Assembly: GCA_026874595.1 (NCBI GenBank)
Contig: CM049311.1
Span: forward strand, 50,287,676-50,351,675
DNA length: 64,000 nt
DNA from: Sipunculus nudus
Taxonomy: Eukaryota > Annelida > Sipuncula > Golfingiida > Sipunculidae
Reading direction: 5' to 3'
The translations under genes were made by a program, and so were the position numbers. The notes beneath the pieces were generated by a model. That model was not told where the DNA came from. It saw only the letters and a list, made by a program, of their open reading frames with translations, and searched no databases. Shown one piece after another: positions 36,048 through 49,777 of this stretch; the stretch's first letter is position 1, and each line of letters opens with the position of its first letter.

Positions 36048-37174
36048 TTAAGACAAAGACAGTTAAACACACAGACGTCCAGTGATGAAGAAATAAACAA
36101 TACTATACATAATTCTTTCCCTTCTGTTTGATAAAAATAGACCCGCTTGCCATTAAAAATCAATACGGAATTATAGACAAAAGAAGTGAAAGTTCAATAA
36201 TGTGACCTATTGTCATGACAAAATTCGGCTTATTCAGGAAGCTGTAATCCGGACCACTTAGAAGCGCCCGTGTTTATTTATTTTTAAATATATCTTATAT
36301 TACATAATGTTTGTCAATACCGAAGAAAGTGACCTATCATTGTATGCATTATCAGGCCAATGAGTGCCGTTGGTTAATTACAAGGCAATCGACCGTCGGG
36401 TAAAGAAAACATTATAATCCAGTTACATATTCCTATGTGACACAAAATATCAGTTAAAAACAATATTTTCACGAATTTATCTCGACAGAATTAATGACTT
36501 CCCCATTTTGGATGAACCCAGACCATTTCCTGACAGACCCCCCCCCCCCCCCCCCCCCCTCCCCCTTTTTTTTTTTTTATATATTTATTTTATTTTTTTT
36601 TTTAGGCCAAAAAAAAAAAAAAAACCAAAGATAACAGAGGTCATGTGATTTCTTTTTCAGCAGCTATCAGCACTGGCAACTCTGCAGTAACGTCAGCCCC
36701 TGGAAAACCCCACGTGACATGACATTCTCAGTCTCAGTAACAACACAGTATTTCTGCCACTGTCAGGCCCTAATATTCAGCGAAGAATAAAAACAACATG
36801 ACTTACTAGATCAGAGTCCTTGCTGAAATTCGCTCACTCCGGGATGTCCCACTTGCACCAGCCAATCACACCGGGCCAAAGGCTTCGATGCCGCTGCAAT
36901 CTACCCTACACATAACACACGCACGTGCGCTTGTTTGTAAACACTGCAGCACACCGAATTTTGCTCATCGCCCAAGTGCTGTTACATTTCTGTTCTCAAC
37001 CTGCTTATTAAGTAAAACGTCCGACAGCATCAAATGCTTTTCAAAGATATGCGTGTGTGCGTCCGTCCGTCCGTCCGAGATATTAACTGTCTGGCCTTCA
37101 CGGAGACGCTGCACGTACACATCTACTCTGCAGAGCTCTTATCAGGGAGAAGGAACTGATTTTTGCTTGTTTAT

Positions 37175-37338
37175 CAGGGGATAGCGCGAACGCAGTCCCC
37201 CACTACCAAAAATTGCGCACTCGAGTTACCCGCATTTGGGGTAATCGCAGGGGTCAGCCCAACCGGAGTGCAATGGAAAGGCCTCGCCCTGGGGGAACCG
37301 CCTTGCTGATCACGGTGTCCCCCGTGCCAGGTAAGTAT
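37175..37338 (-). ncRNA. RNU1: U1 snRNA, copy 2
   Basis: 164 nt, same sequence as copy 1, including the 5' ATACTTACCTG, U1A loop, Sm site and terminal stem-loop. It lies 2916 bp from copy 1. Confidence 0.98.
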
Positions 37339-38904
37339 GCTTAACAGCGCCACATGCAAGGGTCGGCTTGCAAAATTTTCATCAAAATATGGGTGTTGCG
37401 ATTAACTGGGCAGAACACATTTTTCCGGGCGGCATAATTGAGAATTCGGTACCTAGCCAAAGAACCCTTGCCGTTCTTATTCGCTTCTTATCGATAAGGT
37501 GATCTGCCCGATCGCCTAATTAGCCGTGCGACCCCACGCTTAATTAACGCCGCCCGACTTGCGCAAGGATGAGACGTTGGGACGACGGTGCCCTCTACCG
37601 GCTCTCGTCTTCACTAAAGGATGCCCGCCTTGGCCACATATTCCAACTCTCCGACAGCTATGGGCCATTTCGGCAAACAAAGCTGGAACTGACAGAAATC
37701 ATGATATCGTTTCTTCGCACGGAGGCCGACATTTTGACTTACCTGTACAAAAAGAATCATGCGGTGCCAGTCATGACAAACTCCCAGATCACTCATTTGT
37801 GGCCACCCGTTTCCCCGTATCGTTATCAAAACAGTGGCAGTGACCGTGTGCGGATATACAACAAAAAAAAAGAACCCCCCTCCCCCACCCCCTTAATTGG
37901 TTCGCCAAGCCCGACTTGTTGACAAGTTCCGACCCCGTGAGCAGGTCTGTCAAAGCAGCCGGCTCGGATCAGCCAGCCGCCAGACAGGTCGTTTATCAGC
38001 GAGCGAGTCGATGACTCAGACCGGCAGCCGGGCTCGCTCGCGGTCTCGGCGAATTTATGTCGGCGTGTTTTGAAACAACAAACGTTTTACGGTTGGGCCT
38101 CCAACATTAATTTCTTTAAAGTTCACCGAGCAAGTTTGATACGGTATCGCTGAGCATGATTGACATTCAAACAACCATTTGAAAGTTTAATTCTGTTTGT
38201 AGACTGGACAGCCTCTCTCTTAAAATAAGAACTAGATGCTTCAGATGTATAGCATTTGGTCCGAAAAATAGGTAAGAAAATGAATAAAAATGAACCGGTC
38301 TGGGGTTGTAGTAGAGCCAAGTTGTGTGTGACCGTTGATATCAGGGGCTCATTCAGGGAAGTTCAATATCTGTCTGCTTTTCTTTCTCTCTCCTCTCATG
38401 AATGCTTCGTACTGTTCGCTGGAAAACAACAAAAAAAAAAAAAAAAAAAAAAAAACTTCAGACCCCTATAAACTGGGAATAAAACACACACAGAGCCTGA
38501 TTTATTAAGAGGTTCTAATTAAGAATGCGTGGTGCATGATTGTCGGCCATGCAAACTGAACCAAGTTTTATAAATATGTGTTCTAGAATCAATTGGAATA
38601 ACAGTTAATAGATATGTTTTTACCGAGAGCGTATATGGAGCGGCATTATTATTATTATTATTAGGCCAACTATCGTTCTTGGGGCGATCGACTGTGCAGA
38701 TGATACCCATACATACATTGGTGTACGTACTTCGAAACGAAAGAGTGGCTTGCACGGACTAGTAAAATGGTCAAATAAAAAAAAAAATTAAAAAAAAAAA
38801 AAAAAATAAAATAAAATAAAATGGGATTGGCTTCTAACTGAATATTAGTTTCATTTTTCCCCGGGGACATTGCATTGCAGGTCAGTATGTCTGGTTTGTG
38901 CAAC

Positions 38905-38965
<61 letters not shown>

Positions 38966-40089
38966 TTAAGACAAAGACAGTTAAACACACAGACGTCCAG
39001 TGATGAAGAAATAAACAATACTATACATAATTCTTTCCCTTCTGTTTGATAAAAATAGACCCGCTTGCCATTAAAAATCAATACGGAATTATAGACAAAA
39101 GAAGTGAAAGTTCAATAATGTGACCTATTGTCATGACAAAATTCGGCTTATTCAGGAAGCTGTAATCCGGACCACTTAGAAGCGCCCGTGTTTATTTATT
39201 TTTAAATATATCTTATATTACATAATGTTTGTCAATACCGAAGAAAGTGACCTATCATTGTATGCATTATCAGGCCAATGAGTGCCGTTGGTTAATTACA
39301 AGGCAATCGACCGTCGGGTAAAGAAAACATTATAATCCAGTTACATATTCCTATGTGACACAAAATATCAGTTAAAAACAATATTTTCACGAATTTATCT
39401 CGACAGAATTAATGACTTCCCCATTTTGGATGAACCCAGACCATTTCCTGACAGACCCCCCCCCCCCCCCCCCCCTCCCCCTTTTTTTTTTTTTATATAT
39501 TTATTTTATTTTTTTTTTTAGGCCAAAAAAAAAAAAAAACCAAAGATAACAGAGGTCATGTGATTTCTTTTTCAGCAGCTATCAGCACTGGCAACTCTGC
39601 AGTAACGTCAGCCCCTGGAAAACCCCACGTGACATGACATTCTCAGTCTCAGTAACAACACAGTATTTCTGCCACTGTCAGGCCCTAATATTCAGCGAAG
39701 AATAAAAACAACATGACTTACTAGATCAGAGTCCTTGCTGAAATTCGCTCACTCCGGGATGTCCCACTTGCACCAGCCAATCACACCGGGCCAAAGGCTT
39801 CGATGCCGCTGCAATCTACCCTACACATAACACACGCACGTGCGCTTGTTTGTAAACACTGCAGCACACCGAATTTTGCTCATCGCCCAAGTGCTGTTAC
39901 ATTTCTGTTCTCAACCTGCTTATTAAGTAAAACGTCCGACAGCATCAAATGCTTTTCAAAGATATGCGTGTGTGCGTCCGTCCGTCCGTCCGAGATATTA
40001 ACTGTCTGGCCTTCACGGAGACGCTGCACGTACACATCTACTCTGCAGAGCTCTTATCAGGGAGAAGGAACTGATTTTTGCTTGTTTAT

Positions 40090-40253
40090 CAGGGGATAGC
40101 GCGAACGCAGTCCCCCACTACCAAAAATTGCGCACTCGAGTTACCCGCATTTGGGGTAATCGCAGGGGTCAGCCCAACCGGAGTGCAATGGAAAGGCCTC
40201 GCCCTGGGGGAACCGCCTTGCTGATCACGGTGTCCCCCGTGCCAGGTAAGTAT
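40090..40253 (-). ncRNA. RNU1: U1 snRNA, copy 3
   Basis: 164 nt, same sequence as copy 1, 2915 bp after copy 2. All recognition elements are intact. Confidence 0.98.
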
Positions 40254-41819
40254 GCTTAACAGCGCCACATGCAAGGGTCGGCTTGCAAAATTTTCATCAA
40301 AATATGGGTGTTGCGATTAACTGGGCAGAACACATTTTTCCGGGCGGCATAATTGAGAATTCGGTACCTAGCCAAAGAACCCTTGCCGTTCTTATTCGCT
40401 TCTTATCGATAAGGTGATCTGCCCGATCGCCTAATTAGCCGTGCGACCCCACGCTTAATTAACGCCGCCCGACTTGCGCAAGGATGAGACGTTGGGACGA
40501 CGGTGCCCTCTACCGGCTCTCGTCTTCACTAAAGGATGCCCGCCTTGGCCACATATTCCAACTCTCCGACAGCTATGGGCCATTTCGGCAAACAAAGCTG
40601 GAACTGACAGAAATCATGATATCGTTTCTTCGCACGGAGGCCGACATTTTGACTTACCTGTACAAAAAGAATCATGCGGTGCCAGTCATGACAAACTCCC
40701 AGATCACTCATTTGTGGCCACCCGTTTCCCCGTATCGTTATCAAAACAGTGGCAGTGACCGTGTGCGGATATACAACAAAAAAAAAGAACCCCCCTCCCC
40801 CACCCCCTTAATTGGTTCGCCAAGCCCGACTTGTTGACAAGTTCCGACCCCGTGAGCAGGTCTGTCAAAGCAGCCGGCTCGGATCAGCCAGCCGCCAGAC
40901 AGGTCGTTTATCAGCGAGCGAGTCGATGACTCAGACCGGCAGCCGGGCTCGCTCGCGGTCTCGGCGAATTTATGTCGGCGTGTTTTGAAACAACAAACGT
41001 TTTACGGTTGGGCCTCCAACATTAATTTCTTTAAAGTTCACCGAGCAAGTTTGATACGGTATCGCTGAGCATGATTGACATTCAAACAACCATTTGAAAG
41101 TTTAATTCTGTTTGTAGACTGGACAGCCTCTCTCTTAAAATAAGAACTAGATGCTTCAGATGTATAGCATTTGGTCCGAAAAATAGGTAAGAAAATGAAT
41201 AAAAATGAACCGGTCTGGGGTTGTAGTAGAGCCAAGTTGTGTGTGACCGTTGATATCAGGGGCTCATTCAGGGAAGTTCAATATCTGTCTGCTTTTCTTT
41301 CTCTCTCCTCTCATGAATGCTTCGTACTGTTCGCTGGAAAACAACAAAAAAAAAAAAAAAAAAAAAAAAACTTCAGACCCCTATAAACTGGGAATAAAAC
41401 ACACACAGAGCCTGATTTATTAAGAGGTTCTAATTAAGAATGCGTGGTGCATGATTGTCGGCCATGCAAACTGAACCAAGTTTTATAAATATGTGTTCTA
41501 GAATCAATTGGAATAACAGTTAATAGATATGTTTTTACCGAGAGCGTATATGGAGCGGCATTATTATTATTATTATTAGGCCAACTATCGTTCTTGGGGC
41601 GATCGACTGTGCAGATGATACCCATACATACATTGGTGTACGTACTTCGAAACGAAAGAGTGGCTTGCACGGACTAGTAAAATGGTCAAATAAAAAAAAA
41701 AATTAAAAAAAAAAAAAAAAATAAAATAAAATAAAATGGGATTGGCTTCTAACTGAATATTAGTTTCATTTTTCCCCGGGGACATTGCATTGCAGGTCAG
41801 TATGTCTGGTTTGTGCAAC

Positions 41820-41880
<61 letters not shown>

Positions 41881-43009
41881 TTAAGACAAAGACAGTTAAA
41901 CACACAGACGTCCAGTGATGAAGAAATAAACAATACTATACATAATTCTTTCCCTTCTGTTTGATAAAAATAGACCCGCTTGCCATTAAAAATCAATACG
42001 GAATTATAGACAAAAGAAGTGAAAGTTCAATAATGTGACCTATTGTCATGACAAAATTCGGCTTATTCAGGAAGCTGTAATCCGGACCACTTAGAAGCGC
42101 CCGTGTTTATTTATTTTTAAATATATCTTATATTACATAATGTTTGTCAATACCGAAGAAAGTGACCTATCATTGTATGCATTATCAGGCCAATGAGTGC
42201 CGTTGGTTAATTACAAGGCAATCGACCGTCGGGTAAAGAAAACATTATAATCCAGTTACATATTCCTATGTGACACAAAATATCAGTTAAAAACAATATT
42301 TTCACGAATTTATCTCGACAGAATTAATGACTTCCCCATTTTGGATGAACCCAGACCATTTCCTGACAGACCCCCCCCCCCCCCCCCCCCCCCCTCCCCC
42401 CTTTTTTTTTTTTTATATATTTATTTTATTTTTTTTTTTAGGCCAAAAAAAAAAAAAAACCAAAGATAACAGAGGTCATGTGATTTCTTTTTCAGCAGCT
42501 ATCAGCACTGGCAACTCTGCAGTAACGTCAGCCCCTGGAAAACCCCACGTGACATGACATTCTCAGTCTCAGTAACAACACAGTATTTCTGCCACTGTCA
42601 GGCCCTAATATTCAGCGAAGAATAAAAACAACATGACTTACTAGATCAGAGTCCTTGCTGAAATTCGCTCACTCCGGGATGTCCCACTTGCACCAGCCAA
42701 TCACACCGGGCCAAAGGCTTCGATGCCGCTGCAATCTACCCTACACATAACACACGCACGTGCGCTTGTTTGTAAACACTGCAGCACACCGAATTTTGCT
42801 CATCGCCCAAGTGCTGTTACATTTCTGTTCTCAACCTGCTTATTAAGTAAAACGTCCGACAGCATCAAATGCTTTTCAAAGATATGCGTGTGTGCGTCCG
42901 TCCGTCCGTCCGAGATATTAACTGTCTGGCCTTCACGGAGACGCTGCACGTACACATCTACTCTGCAGAGCTCTTATCAGGGAGAAGGAACTGATTTTTG
43001 CTTGTTTAT

Positions 43010-43173
43010 CAGGGGATAGCGCGAACGCAGTCCCCCACTACCAAAAATTGCGCACTCGAGTTACCCGCATTTGGGGTAATCGCAGGGGTCAGCCCAACCG
43101 GAGTGCAATGGAAAGGCCTCGCCCTGGGGGAACCGCCTTGCTGATCACGGTGTCCCCCGTGCCAGGTAAGTAT
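43010..43173 (-). ncRNA. RNU1: U1 snRNA, copy 4
   Basis: 164 nt, same sequence as copy 1, 2920 bp after copy 3. The longer spacing comes from homopolymer and TA length differences in the spacer. Confidence 0.98.
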
Positions 43174-44739
43174 GCTTAACAGCGCCACATGCAAGGGTCG
43201 GCTTGCAAAATTTTCATCAAAATATGGGTGTTGCGATTAACTGGGCAGAACACATTTTTCCGGGCGGCATAATTGAGAATTCGGTACCTAGCCAAAGAAC
43301 CCTTGCCGTTCTTATTCGCTTCTTATCGATAAGGTGATCTGCCCGATCGCCTAATTAGCCGTGCGACCCCACGCTTAATTAACGCCGCCCGACTTGCGCA
43401 AGGATGAGACGTTGGGACGACGGTGCCCTCTACCGGCTCTCGTCTTCACTAAAGGATGCCCGCCTTGGCCACATATTCCAACTCTCCGACAGCTATGGGC
43501 CATTTCGGCAAACAAAGCTGGAACTGACAGAAATCATGATATCGTTTCTTCGCACGGAGGCCGACATTTTGACTTACCTGTACAAAAAGAATCATGCGGT
43601 GCCAGTCATGACAAACTCCCAGATCACTCATTTGTGGCCACCCGTTTCCCCGTATCGTTATCAAAACAGTGGCAGTGACCGTGTGCGGATATACAACAAA
43701 AAAAAAGAACCCCCCTCCCCCACCCCCTTAATTGGTTCGCCAAGCCCGACTTGTTGACAAGTTCCGACCCCGTGAGCAGGTCTGTCAAAGCAGCCGGCTC
43801 GGATCAGCCAGCCGCCAGACAGGTCGTTTATCAGCGAGCGAGTCGATGACTCAGACCGGCAGCCGGGCTCGCTCGCGGTCTCGGCGAATTTATGTCGGCG
43901 TGTTTTGAAACAACAAACGTTTTACGGTTGGGCCTCCAACATTAATTTCTTTAAAGTTCACCGAGCAAGTTTGATACGGTATCGCTGAGCATGATTGACA
44001 TTCAAACAACCATTTGAAAGTTTAATTCTGTTTGTAGACTGGACAGCCTCTCTCTTAAAATAAGAACTAGATGCTTCAGATGTATAGCATTTGGTCCGAA
44101 AAATAGGTAAGAAAATGAATAAAAATGAACCGGTCTGGGGTTGTAGTAGAGCCAAGTTGTGTGTGACCGTTGATATCAGGGGCTCATTCAGGGAAGTTCA
44201 ATATCTGTCTGCTTTTCTTTCTCTCTCCTCTCATGAATGCTTCGTACTGTTCGCTGGAAAACAACAAAAAAAAAAAAAAAAAAAAAAAAACTTCAGACCC
44301 CTATAAACTGGGAATAAAACACACACAGAGCCTGATTTATTAAGAGGTTCTAATTAAGAATGCGTGGTGCATGATTGTCGGCCATGCAAACTGAACCAAG
44401 TTTTATAAATATGTGTTCTAGAATCAATTGGAATAACAGTTAATAGATATGTTTTTACCGAGAGCGTATATGGAGCGGCATTATTATTATTATTATTAGG
44501 CCAACTATCGTTCTTGGGGCGATCGACTGTGCAGATGATACCCATACATACATTGGTGTACGTACTTCGAAACGAAAGAGTGGCTTGCACGGACTAGTAA
44601 AATGGTCAAATAAAAAAAAAAATTAAAAAAAAAAAAAAAAATAAAATAAAATAAAATGGGATTGGCTTCTAACTGAATATTAGTTTCATTTTTCCCCGGG
44701 GACATTGCATTGCAGGTCAGTATGTCTGGTTTGTGCAAC

Positions 44740-44796
<57 letters not shown>

Positions 44797-45925
44797 TTAA
44801 GACAAAGACAGTTAAACACACAGACGTCCAGTGATGAAGAAATAAACAATACTATACATAATTCTTTCCCTTCTGTTTGATAAAAATAGACCCGCTTGCC
44901 ATTAAAAATCAATACGGAATTATAGACAAAAGAAGTGAAAGTTCAATAATGTGACCTATTGTCATGACAAAATTCGGCTTATTCAGGAAGCTGTAATCCG
45001 GACCACTTAGAAGCGCCCGTGTTTATTTATTTTTAAATATATCTTATATTACATAATGTTTGTCAATACCGAAGAAAGTGACCTATCATTGTATGCATTA
45101 TCAGGCCAATGAGTGCCGTTGGTTAATTACAAGGCAATCGACCGTCGGGTAAAGAAAACATTATAATCCAGTTACATATTCCTATGTGACACAAAATATC
45201 AGTTAAAAACAATATTTTCACGAATTTATCTCGACAGAATTAATGACTTCCCCATTTTGGATGAACCCAGACCATTTCCTGACAGACCCCCCCCCCCCCC
45301 CCCCCCCCCCCTCCCCCTTTTTTTTTTTTTATATATTTATTTTATTTTTTTTTTTAGGCCAAAAAAAAAAAAAAACCAAAGATAACAGAGGTCATGTGAT
45401 TTCTTTTTCAGCAGCTATCAGCACTGGCAACTCTGCAGTAACGTCAGCCCCTGGAAAACCCCACGTGACATGACATTCTCAGTCTCAGTAACAACACAGT
45501 ATTTCTGCCACTGTCAGGCCCTAATATTCAGCGAAGAATAAAAACAACATGACTTACTAGATCAGAGTCCTTGCTGAAATTCGCTCACTCCGGGATGTCC
45601 CACTTGCACCAGCCAATCACACCGGGCCAAAGGCTTCGATGCCGCTGCAATCTACCCTACACATAACACACGCACGTGCGCTTGTTTGTAAACACTGCAG
45701 CACACCGAATTTTGCTCATCGCCCAAGTGCTGTTACATTTCTGTTCTCAACCTGCTTATTAAGTAAAACGTCCGACAGCATCAAATGCTTTTCAAAGATA
45801 TGCGTGTGTGCGTCCGTCCGTCCGTCCGAGATATTAACTGTCTGGCCTTCACGGAGACGCTGCACGTACACATCTACTCTGCAGAGCTCTTATCAGGGAG
45901 AAGGAACTGATTTTTGCTTGTTTAT

Positions 45926-46089
45926 CAGGGGATAGCGCGAACGCAGTCCCCCACTACCAAAAATTGCGCACTCGAGTTACCCGCATTTGGGGTAATCGCA
46001 GGGGTCAGCCCAACCGGAGTGCAATGGAAAGGCCTCGCCCTGGGGGAACCGCCTTGCTGATCACGGTGTCCCCCGTGCCAGGTAAGTAT
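45926..46089 (-). ncRNA. RNU1: U1 snRNA, copy 5
   Basis: 164 nt, same sequence as copy 1. The spacer between this copy and copy 6 (from about 46830) carries many single-base insertions and deletions, but this gene itself is clean. Confidence 0.98.
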
Positions 46090-47660
46090 GCTTAACAGCG
46101 CCACATGCAAGGGTCGGCTTGCAAAATTTTCATCAAAATATGGGTGTTGCGATTAACTGGGCAGAACACATTTTTCCGGGCGGCATAATTGAGAATTCGG
46201 TACCTAGCCAAAGAACCCTTGCCGTTCTTATTCGCTTCTTATCGATAAGGTGATCTGCCCGATCGCCTAATTAGCCGTGCGACCCCACGCTTAATTAACG
46301 CCGCCCGACTTGCGCAAGGATGAGACGTTGGGACGACGGTGCCCTCTACCGGCTCTCGTCTTCACTAAAGGATGCCCGCCTTGGCCACATATTCCAACTC
46401 TCCGACAGCTATGGGCCATTTCGGCAAACAAAGCTGGAACTGACAGAAATCATGATATCGTTTCTTCGCACGGAGGCCGACATTTTGACTTACCTGTACA
46501 AAAAGAATCATGCGGTGCCAGTCATGACAAACTCCCAGATCACTCATTTGTGGCCACCCGTTTCCCCGTATCGTTATCAAAACAGTGGCAGTGACCGTGT
46601 GCGGATATACAACAAAAAAAAAGAACCCCCCTCCCCCACCCCCTTAATTGGTTCGCCAAGCCCGACTTGTTGACAAGTTCCGACCCCGTGAGCAGGTCTG
46701 TCAAAGCAGCCGGCTCGGATCAGCCAGCCGCCAGACAGGTCGTTTATCAGCGAGCGAGTCGATGACTCAGACCGGCAGCCGGGCTCGCTCGCGGTCTCGG
46801 CGAATTTATGTCGGCGTGTTTTGAAACAACAAACGTTTACGGTTGGGCCTCCAACATTAATTTCTTTAAAGTTCACCGAGCAAGTTTGATACGGGTATCG
46901 CTGAGCATGATTGACATTCAAACAACCATTTGAAAGTTTAATTCTGTTTGTAGGACTGGACAGCCTCTCTCTTAAAATAAGAACTAGATGCTTCAGGATG
47001 TATAGCCTTTGGTCCGAAAAATAGGTAAGAAAATGAATAAAAATGAACCGGTCCTGGGGTTGTAGTAGAGCCAAGATGTGTGTGACCGTTGATATCAGGG
47101 GCTCATTCAGGGAAGTCAATATCTGTCCTGCTTTTCTTTCTCTCTCCTCTCATGAATGCTTCGTACTGTTCGCTGGAAAACAACAAAAAAAAAAAAAAAA
47201 AACAAAAAAACTTCAGACCCCTATAAACTGGAATACAACACACACAGGAGCCTGATTTATTAAGAGGTTCTAATTAAGAATGCGTGGTGCATGATTGTCG
47301 GCCATGCAAACTGAACAAGTTTTATAAATATGTGTTCTAGAATCAATTGGAATAACAGTTAATAGATATGTTTTTTACCGAGAGCGTATATGGAGCCGGC
47401 ATTATTATTATTATTATTAGGCCAACTATCGTTCTTGGGGCGATCGACTGTGCAGATGATACCCATACATACATTGGTGTACGTACTTCGAAACGAAAGA
47501 GTGGCTTGCACGGACTAGTATAAATGGTCAAATAAAAAAAAAAATTAAAAAAAAAAAAAAAAATAAAATAAAATAAAATGGGATGGCTTCTAACTGAATA
47601 TTAGTTTCATTTTTCCCCGGGGACATTGCATTGCAGGTCAGTATGTCTGGTTTGTGCAAC

Positions 47661-47711
<51 letters not shown>

Positions 47712-48843
47712 TTAAGACAAAGGACAGTTAAACACACAGACGTCCAGTGATGAAGAAATAAACAATACTATACATAATTCTTTCCCTTCTGTTTGATAAA
47801 AATAGACCCGCTTGCCATTAAAAATCAATACGGAATTATAGACAAAAGAAGTGAAAGTTCAATAATGTGACCTATTGTCATGACAAAATTCGGCTTATTC
47901 AGGAAGCTGTAATCCGGACCACTTAGAAGCGCCCGTGTTTATTTATTTTTAAATATATCTTATATTACATAATGTTTGTCAATACCGAAGAAAGTGACCT
48001 ATCATTGTATGCATTATCAGGCCAATGAGTGCCGTTGGTAATTACAAGGCAATCGACCGTCGGGTAAGAAAACATTATAATCCAGTTACATATTCCTATG
48101 TGACACAAAATATCAGTTAAAAAACAATATTTTCACGAATTTATCTCGACAGAATTAATGACTTCCCCCATTTTGGGATGAACCCAGACCATTTCCTGAC
48201 AGACCCCCCCCCCCCCCCCCCCCCCCTCCCCCTTTTTTTTTTTTTATATATTTATTTTATTTTTTTTTTTAGGCCAAAAAAAAAAAAAAAACCAAAGATA
48301 ACAGAGGTCATGTGATTTCTTTTTCAGCAGCTATCAGCACTGGCAACTCTGCAGTAACGTCAGCCCCTGGAAAACCCCACGTGACATGACATTCTCAGTC
48401 TCAGTAACAACACAGTATTTCTGCCACTTGTCAGGCCCTAATATTCAGCGAAGAATAAAAACAACATGACTTACTAGATCAGAGGTCCTTGCTGAAATTC
48501 GCTCACTCCCGGGATGTCCCACTTGCACCAGCCATCACACCGGGCCAAAGGCTTCGATGCCGCTGCAATCTACCCTACACATAACACACGCACGTGCGCT
48601 TGTTTGTAAACACTGCAGCACACCGAATTTTGCTCATCGCCCAAGTGCTGTTACATTTCTGTTCTCAACCTGCTTATTAAGTAAAACGTCCGACAGCATC
48701 AAATGCTTTTCAAAGATATGCGTGTGTGCGTCCGTCCGTCCGTCCGAGATATTAACTGTCTGGCCTTCACGGAGACGCTGCACGTACACATCTACTCTGC
48801 AGAGCTCTTATCAGGGAGAAGGAACTGATTTTTGCTTGTTTAT

Positions 48844-49008
48844 CAGGGGATAGCGCGAACGCAGTCCCCCACTACCAAAAATTGCGCACTCGAGTTACCC
48901 CGCATTGGGGTAATCGCAGGGGTCAGCCCAACCGGAGTGCAATGGAAAGGCCTCGCCCTGGGGGGAACCGCCTTGCTGATCACGGTGTCCCCCGTGCCAG
49001 GTAAGTAT
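48844..49008 (-). ncRNA. RNU1: U1 snRNA, copy 6 (with likely sequencing indels)
   Basis: 165 nt with three single-base length changes against the other copies: an extra C in the ACCCC run and one T fewer in the following T run (both in stem-loop III), and an extra G in the GGGGGG run (stem-loop I). All three sit in homopolymers within a stretch full of similar changes beside the assembly gap. An unpolished contig end is more likely than a mutant gene. Confidence 0.9.
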
Positions 49009-49277
49009 GCTTAACAGCGCCACATGCAAGGGTCGGCTTGCAAAATTTTCATCAAAATATGGGTGTTGCGATTAACTGGGCAGAACACATTTTTCCGGGC
49101 GCATAATTGAGAATTCGGTACCTAGCCAAAGAACCCTTGCCGTTCTTATTCGCTTCTTATCGATAAGGTGATCTGCCCGATCGCCTAATTAGCCGTGCGA
49201 CCCCACGCTTAATTAACGCCGCCCGACTTGCGCAAGGATGAGACGTTGGGACGACGGTGCCCTCTACCGGCTCTCGT

Positions 49278-49777
49278 NNNNNNNNNNNNNNNNNNNNNNN
49301 NNNNNNNNNNNNNNNNNNNNNNNNNNNNNNNNNNNNNNNNNNNNNNNNNNNNNNNNNNNNNNNNNNNNNNNNNNNNNNNNNNNNNNNNNNNNNNNNNNNN
49401 NNNNNNNNNNNNNNNNNNNNNNNNNNNNNNNNNNNNNNNNNNNNNNNNNNNNNNNNNNNNNNNNNNNNNNNNNNNNNNNNNNNNNNNNNNNNNNNNNNNN
49501 NNNNNNNNNNNNNNNNNNNNNNNNNNNNNNNNNNNNNNNNNNNNNNNNNNNNNNNNNNNNNNNNNNNNNNNNNNNNNNNNNNNNNNNNNNNNNNNNNNNN
49601 NNNNNNNNNNNNNNNNNNNNNNNNNNNNNNNNNNNNNNNNNNNNNNNNNNNNNNNNNNNNNNNNNNNNNNNNNNNNNNNNNNNNNNNNNNNNNNNNNNNN
49701 NNNNNNNNNNNNNNNNNNNNNNNNNNNNNNNNNNNNNNNNNNNNNNNNNNNNNNNNNNNNNNNNNNNNNNNNNNNNN
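49278..49777. other. Assembly gap (500 N)
   Basis: The run of exactly 500 N is a placeholder. The left contig stops 269 bases past a U1 5' end, and the right contig begins at offset 105 of the next unit, so the two would overlap by 165 bases. Within that overlap they differ (GCGCAAGGATGAG against GCGCAAGGACGAG), so they are different units and an unknown number of repeats is missing. Confidence 0.98.

Larger units (their letters stand above)
31407..49277 (-). repeat. Tandem U1 snRNA gene array, spacer type 1
   Basis: Six full repeat units and parts of others, period 2915-2922 bp measured between U1 genes. Each unit is one 164-nt U1 gene plus about 2.75 kb of spacer. Spacer type 1 is marked by CGCCCGACTTGCGCAAGGAT, AGTCGATGACTCAG, and four TCCG repeats before the U1 3' end (34145-34160 in the first unit). 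No second snRNA, 5S rRNA or tRNA gene was recognised in the spacer. Confidence 0.95.
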
